Source of the DNA: Anadara kagoshimensis
Taxonomy: Eukaryota; Mollusca; Bivalvia; Arcoida; Arcidae
Assembly: GCA_021292105.1 (NCBI GenBank)
Contig: CM037864.1
Span: 45,615,109 to 45,679,108 of the forward strand
Direction: 5' to 3'
DNA: 64,000 bases
The position numbers and the translations under genes were made by a program. Below are positions 60,701 to 64,000 of the stretch, piece after piece. Below the pieces are notes generated by a model. The model ran no database searches, was not told the origin of the DNA, and worked only from the letters and a program-made list of their open reading frames with translations. How positions within the stretch are numbered: position 1 is the stretch's first letter; every line of letters starts with the position of its first letter.

Positions 60701-62508
60701 TATCTCAAAATTTTTGTATCAAATTGGTTTAAAAGTTCTTTTCTCAGTACATTTTTTTCAAATATATTTTTTTAAATTCAAAACTGTTTTTTTTTTCAGG
60801 AAGAGCAGACTTTTTGCATGCAATAAAATAAAACAAAGTCATTAAAGTTAGTTATACTGAACAAATTTTGACTATTTAATCATAGAAGTGATATATCTTA
60901 TTTTATGTTACTGACACTGTCACTGTTACATACCAGTTTTTCTTATAAAACTATTACCACCTTTACCGATTCTTATTTCTGGTATGTTCATCTAGGATTG
61001 ATTTTTCATACTTTTCTTTGCTGACAATGTTGTTATACATGCTCATTATTTATATTTATATGATAAAAGTTACCTTCTTTACTTATCCTTATTTCTGGTA
61101 TGTTCATTCTATCAGCATTGTTTTCTTTATTATCTTCTCCATTCTTTTTTCCTTTCTTTATACGGAATGTACCTCGTCTTACAAATTTACCATCTTCCCT
61201 GTAACACAAATATTATACTTTTAATAAAACATTACACTTGGATAACTTTCTTAAACTTAAGTTATTCATATTAAAAGTAGTGAAAAATAAAAATTCTGTT
61301 TTACTTATAAATATTAAAATTGAATAGCTTATAATGTTCAAGTTTGTTCTCAGCATATACACTTGCCAAGCTACTGCTTATTTCAGTTTTGTGAAGCAAC
61401 TGATAATAGAAGACCCCCCCTCCCCACCATCATTAGGTAAACAGTTCATTACAAACTTAATTCCAAAATATATTTGCAAGTATATATTCTGTTCAAAGCT
61501 GTATACCAGTGAGAATTTGCAACAACTTGCTGCAGGACATATCATACAGGCTTGAAACCCTGAATCTACAGCATTTACATCAAATTACATGCCCAAATAT
61601 GTCCATTTCATAATTAAGGAATATAAGTTATTTACCCTCCAGCAGGTGCTTTAGCTTTGTCATCCTCCTCCACATCATCCGTGCCTCCTCCATCACTGAA
61701 TGTGGGATGTAAAACTTCATCACTATCTTCTAACCTACTAACAAGTAACTGACTACGTGCCCTAAAACTTTTCATCACTCTATCAAGAGTAAACAATGCT
61801 GGACTGGTTTTAATATTTCTTGATGGTGGTCGGAGACTGGAATATATCTGGAACAAGGAAATATACATTATTTTAACTAAATATAGTTTAACAATTTTCA
61901 AATTATAACTACATTCCATGATACAACAAACTGCACAAGAATAACTTTTATAAATATTTTTCTTGAATATGGTGATGTCATGTAGTCATGAAAATCCAAA
62001 CATGCAACTGTTTTTTTTTAAGTTATGAGAAAATATTTCTTTGACAATGTTGATAACAATGACAAAAATATGAGATGATATGACACCCCAAAGTTAAATC
62101 TTAGGTCTGGTTTAGTGTCTTTTCTACATAAATATTATTTAATGTTTAACTTTGACATAAAAGTTTTCCCCATCATTGTTCTGTGACATCACTTTCTTTT
62201 GTTTCCATTCAAGCTTGATTGGTTTTGTACCTGAAAATGGCTAATATGGCAAGACTTGCAGAGCCTATTACCTAAGGCTGGTTGGTTGAACATTGTTTTA
62301 CATCACAACCTTAAGTTTTCAGCTATTTACAACAGGACAATTTTTTAAAACTGTAATACAATGGTGTTAATTATTTTACCATATCTCCTGTCCTCCTGTT
62401 GAAGTGTACTGGGACAGATTTTGGTCGTCTACCAGTAGTTGGAGCGGGCGGGGCACTGGCTGTCACAGCTTCATCATCTATTAAACTGCTTTCTCTAATC
62501 AATGACTC
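49128..62508 (-). CDS. KIF27: Kinesin-4 family KIF27/KIF7-type protein, C-terminal 826 residues (partial gene)
   Basis: Eighteen exons, 5' to 3': 62508-62380, 61847-61636, 61198-61074, 60599-60449, 59983-59887, 59405-59302, 58889-58782, 58203-58104, 57767-57625, 55846-55750, 55236-55132, 54748-54534, 54135-54024, 53571-53434, 52472-52273, 51698-51498, 50139-49940, 49171-49128. All have AG/GT borders and consistent phases, for 2,481 nt ending in TGA. KIF27/KIF7 signatures from recall include KEQLIKELVKTG, DQKKWLDNEVEKVL, QQNEYEQKIQLL, LERDLYYYKKTSRDLKKKM and ITPVKISRRDLRLMS. The product is mostly coiled coil. The family regulates Hedgehog signalling and motile-cilium function at the ciliary base or tip. 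The motor domain and start codon lie beyond 64000. KIF27 fits better than KIF7 by these motifs, but an invertebrate may have a single ancestral gene. Confidence 0.9.
52937..53259 (-). mobile_element. tRNA-derived SINE with perfect 13-bp target duplication
   Basis: On the minus strand the head reads GGTGGCTCAGTTGGTAGAGT (A box) and then GGGTTCGAACCC (B box), a clear tRNA-like promoter. A body of about 250 bp follows. TACTACTCAAAGA flanks it at 52924-52936 and 53260-53272 without mismatch, so the insertion is young. It sits in the KIF27-like intron between exons 53571-53434 and 52472-52273. The plus-strand ORF over it is not a gene. Confidence 0.92.
53636..53795 (+). repeat. tRNA-like SINE relic
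   Basis: GGGTTTGAATCCTGTCCAGG is a B-box-like sequence, followed by a body of about 140 bp. The A box region is degraded. Confidence 0.45.
54024..60599 (-). CDS. KIF27: KIF27-like exons: central coiled coil
   Basis: The exons from 60599-60449 through 54135-54024 (ten) encode an almost continuous Lys/Glu/Gln-rich heptad region. Within it are MRDLSINIR, KEQLIKELVKTGKEAD, INDLELAVDRMKQQQ, KKWLDNEVEKVLVQ, KRREAIIAKKEAVL and LDEAIEALEAAIDYKN. In the family this region mediates dimerisation and partner binding. Confidence 0.88.
54750..54790. repeat. (AAAT)n microsatellite forming a splice acceptor tract
   Basis: About ten AAAT units directly upstream, in transcript order, of the acceptor of exon 54748-54534. 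In the RNA it reads as (AUUU)n before CUGUAG. Confidence 0.85.
55630..55710 (+). repeat. Possible tRNA-like SINE relic
   Basis: CTAGAGTGTTGAGCTTACAA then GTGATCCGAGTTTGGTTCAC resembles a decayed A/B box pair in a KIF27-like intron. Confidence 0.3.
56021..57289. mobile_element. 1.26-kb DNA element bounded by TTAA
   Basis: The left end reads TTAAGGTAGTTCCATAC, and the right end is its reverse complement, ending TTAA at 57286-57289. A TTAA duplication is typical of piggyBac-like elements, but the TTAA could also be part of the inverted repeat. There is no transposase. The right part holds three ACGTC-containing motifs. It lies in the KIF27-like intron between exons 57767-57625 and 55846-55750. 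Confidence 0.7.
60028..60340 (+). repeat. Dispersed repeat of the AACAAGAGGCCCA type, second copy
   Basis: It begins AACAAGAGGCCCATGAGAAT and continues GCTCACCTGGGG. The same family as 44590-45255, in opposite orientation. Confidence 0.55.
60934..60991 (-). CDS. Duplicated mini-exon or alternative first exon in the KIF27-like gene
   Basis: Between the third and fourth listed exons there is a 58-nt segment with CTAG before it and GTATGT after it. It encodes MNIPEIRIGKGG plus FIRKTG, closely matching the end of the exon at 61198-61074 (MNIPEIRISKE). Read from its own ATG, it ends in phase 1 and joins the exon at 60599 in frame. Included after the full upstream exon, it would shift the frame. 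It is therefore either an alternative first exon or a decaying duplicate. Confidence 0.4.
61074..62508 (-). CDS. KIF27: KIF27-like exons: linker after the motor half (SFRARSQLL region)
   Basis: Exons 62508-62380, 61847-61636 and 61198-61074. They encode a Pro/Ser/Thr-rich linker, then VMKSFRARSQLLVSRLEDSD with an acidic stretch (DDVEEDDKAK), and a basic stretch FVRRGTFRIKKGKK. The first exon begins in phase 0. Its acceptor is formed by a (TTTA)n microsatellite. Confidence 0.85.
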
Positions 62509-62511
62509 CTG

Positions 62512-62514
62512 AAA

Positions 62515-62549
<35 letters not shown>

Positions 62550-62550
62550 G
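62512..62550. repeat. (AAAT)n microsatellite forming a splice acceptor tract
   Basis: About ten perfect units directly upstream, in transcript order, of the acceptor of exon 62508-62380. Confidence 0.9.
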
Positions 62551-64000
62551 TATTAATTTTTTTTTTAAATACAGCTATCAGAACTTATCTGCCTTTTAAT
62601 GTTTATGTCAAGAGTATAACAAAAGCACTTACTATATTTTGTACAGGCGAGACAAACTTAAACAAGTAAATCTCTATGGTTACATATTGACAATAGACAC
62701 ATACTGGAAACACACAGTGTACATAGTCTTTCATAAATCAAAACATTGATTTTATCCATGCCATAAAAAATTTAAAATTTCACAAATTAGCATTTCTACA
62801 GCACAAAATTAAGTCTATTTATTTAATAAAGATATTTTTAATCACGAATTTGTCAATTTCTAAAGTATACCTGTATGACATTTTTCTCACTTCTTACTTT
62901 TTGTAATTTCAATTCATACATTATATCCTATGTACTTTAATAAGATAGAACTCTAACTTAATGTTACATTCAGCACATTATCTGCTAAATTGTTAAATTT
63001 CTAACATGGGAGTTGAGTTGAGTAATGGTTTTTAACACCACAGTCAAGATGGGATAACCTTCCTATGCTGTATATAGAATAATGCTAGTTACTGGCTTTT
63101 GAAATCAAGCACTGTTCAGAACCCATTACTACAAGGAAATTTTACAAGATGATTTTTATCTCCTGGCCACACTTAAGCTGTGATTAACTACCAGTAACTG
63201 ACTAGGGGTATCTTCCTGTCAAGAATAAACACAGAATCATGTGTGTCTTGGTGGATGATAAAGCAGATCTGAAGAGTTTAAAACAGGACAAGCCATTGAT
63301 TGCTGCTAAAGAAAATGCTTAATACTACAAGCTGCATTAAGAGAGTTTAGACAAAAAATATTTGTACCTAGTCTGAAGATTATAAATTTAAGGATTTGAA
63401 GCTTTGACACTATGGTTATTTAAAGGTCAAGAATTACATTTTAGTAAATATTGTTAAGACATGGAAACTGTTCATAGTCAAGAAATAAGAATATAAATTT
63501 TACCATAAACAATATACATGTATATGGTATATAATAGTACTTTCATTTTGTGATAATCTTTTTCTTTGATATTAAGATAAAATTAGATATGTCTCAAAAA
63601 TGAGGAGTACAAGTAATAGAGTTTTACATTCTAGTTAATGTTCTTTTACTTATATTAAGGCAGTCAGTTCTGGGAAACACGGGTACCATATCTGGATTAA
63701 GTCACAGACATTTGGCAAGTGAACTGACAGGTTTTCATCTCAAACTATGACCTGCTCAAGTTGAAATAAGACCCTAGATTGTGAGAAATACTGTGACAAT
63801 TTCTAAAATGCAATTGTCTAAATTTCCTAGAACCCGAGCTTTTTCATTGTTCAAATACTCTGATGATATCACTTCATACACATTCAAATCCAGCCATTTC
63901 AACATCTTTGTAAATATTGGGAAAATAAAGTGTACTGCAGAATAGTAATTTTGAGATATCTTTTAGAATAGAATGAATGATAAAGCAAAAAAATATATAT
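62551..64000. other. KIF27-like intron; no further exon recognised
   Basis: No minus-strand segment here resembles the kinesin motor or neck. A short piece near 63015-63060 resembles the SINE body (GTAATGGTTTTTAACACCAC). The next upstream exon must end in phase 0 and lies right of the window. Confidence 0.5.

Overview
This looks like animal nuclear DNA: AT-rich, with intron-bearing genes, GT-AG splice sites, a tRNA-derived SINE, a LINE, many inverted-repeat DNA elements and one 1,000-N assembly gap. The best guess for the organism is a bivalve mollusc. The two genes are metazoan, and I recall the dispersed motif that starts AACAAGAGGCCCA (about 60030 and, reversed, about 45250) as common in bivalve genomes. 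No species can be named.

Layout from left to right. Bases 1-2880 are a nest of AGTTAA-rich inverted repeats. A signal-peptide exon of an unidentified secreted protein lies at 3151-3219 (minus). From 6.6 to 20.7 kb (minus) lies a tetraspanin gene that I could rebuild exon by exon from splice sites and reading phase. Its first coding exon appears to encode about 575 residues of low-complexity cytoplasmic sequence, a very unusual extension for this family. Its introns are full of small repeats and hold a 2.35-kb foldback element. A dead, 5'-truncated LINE (about 22987-24553) is followed directly by a 15.9-kb tandem array (24554-40485) that runs into the gap (40486-41485).

The array has two modules. 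B (about 1.13-1.15 kb) occurs 11 times. A (about 0.69 kb) occurs 5 times, in the order A-BBB-A-BB-A-BB-A-BB-A-BB. A has imperfect terminal inverted repeats and, at four of its five positions, sits between identical AT dinucleotides exactly at a B-B junction. The B-B junction is therefore its empty site. The simplest reading is that a small DNA transposon inserted into a B array and that the A-B-B unit was then amplified as a higher-order satellite repeat.

After the gap, 41.5-49.1 kb is repeat-rich and shows no gene. From 49.1 to 62.5 kb (minus) lie the last 18 coding exons (826 codons, all phases agreeing) of a KIF27/KIF7-type kinesin, the Hedgehog- and cilium-associated kinesin-4 branch. Its motor domain must lie to the right of the window. 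Its introns carry a SINE with a perfect 13-bp target duplication, a TTAA-flanked DNA element, a duplicated mini-exon, and tetranucleotide microsatellites that form the pyrimidine tracts of two acceptors.

The two recognisable genes are unrelated in function. I see no operon-like or cluster logic here. Most of the interest lies in the tetraspanin architecture and the composite satellite.
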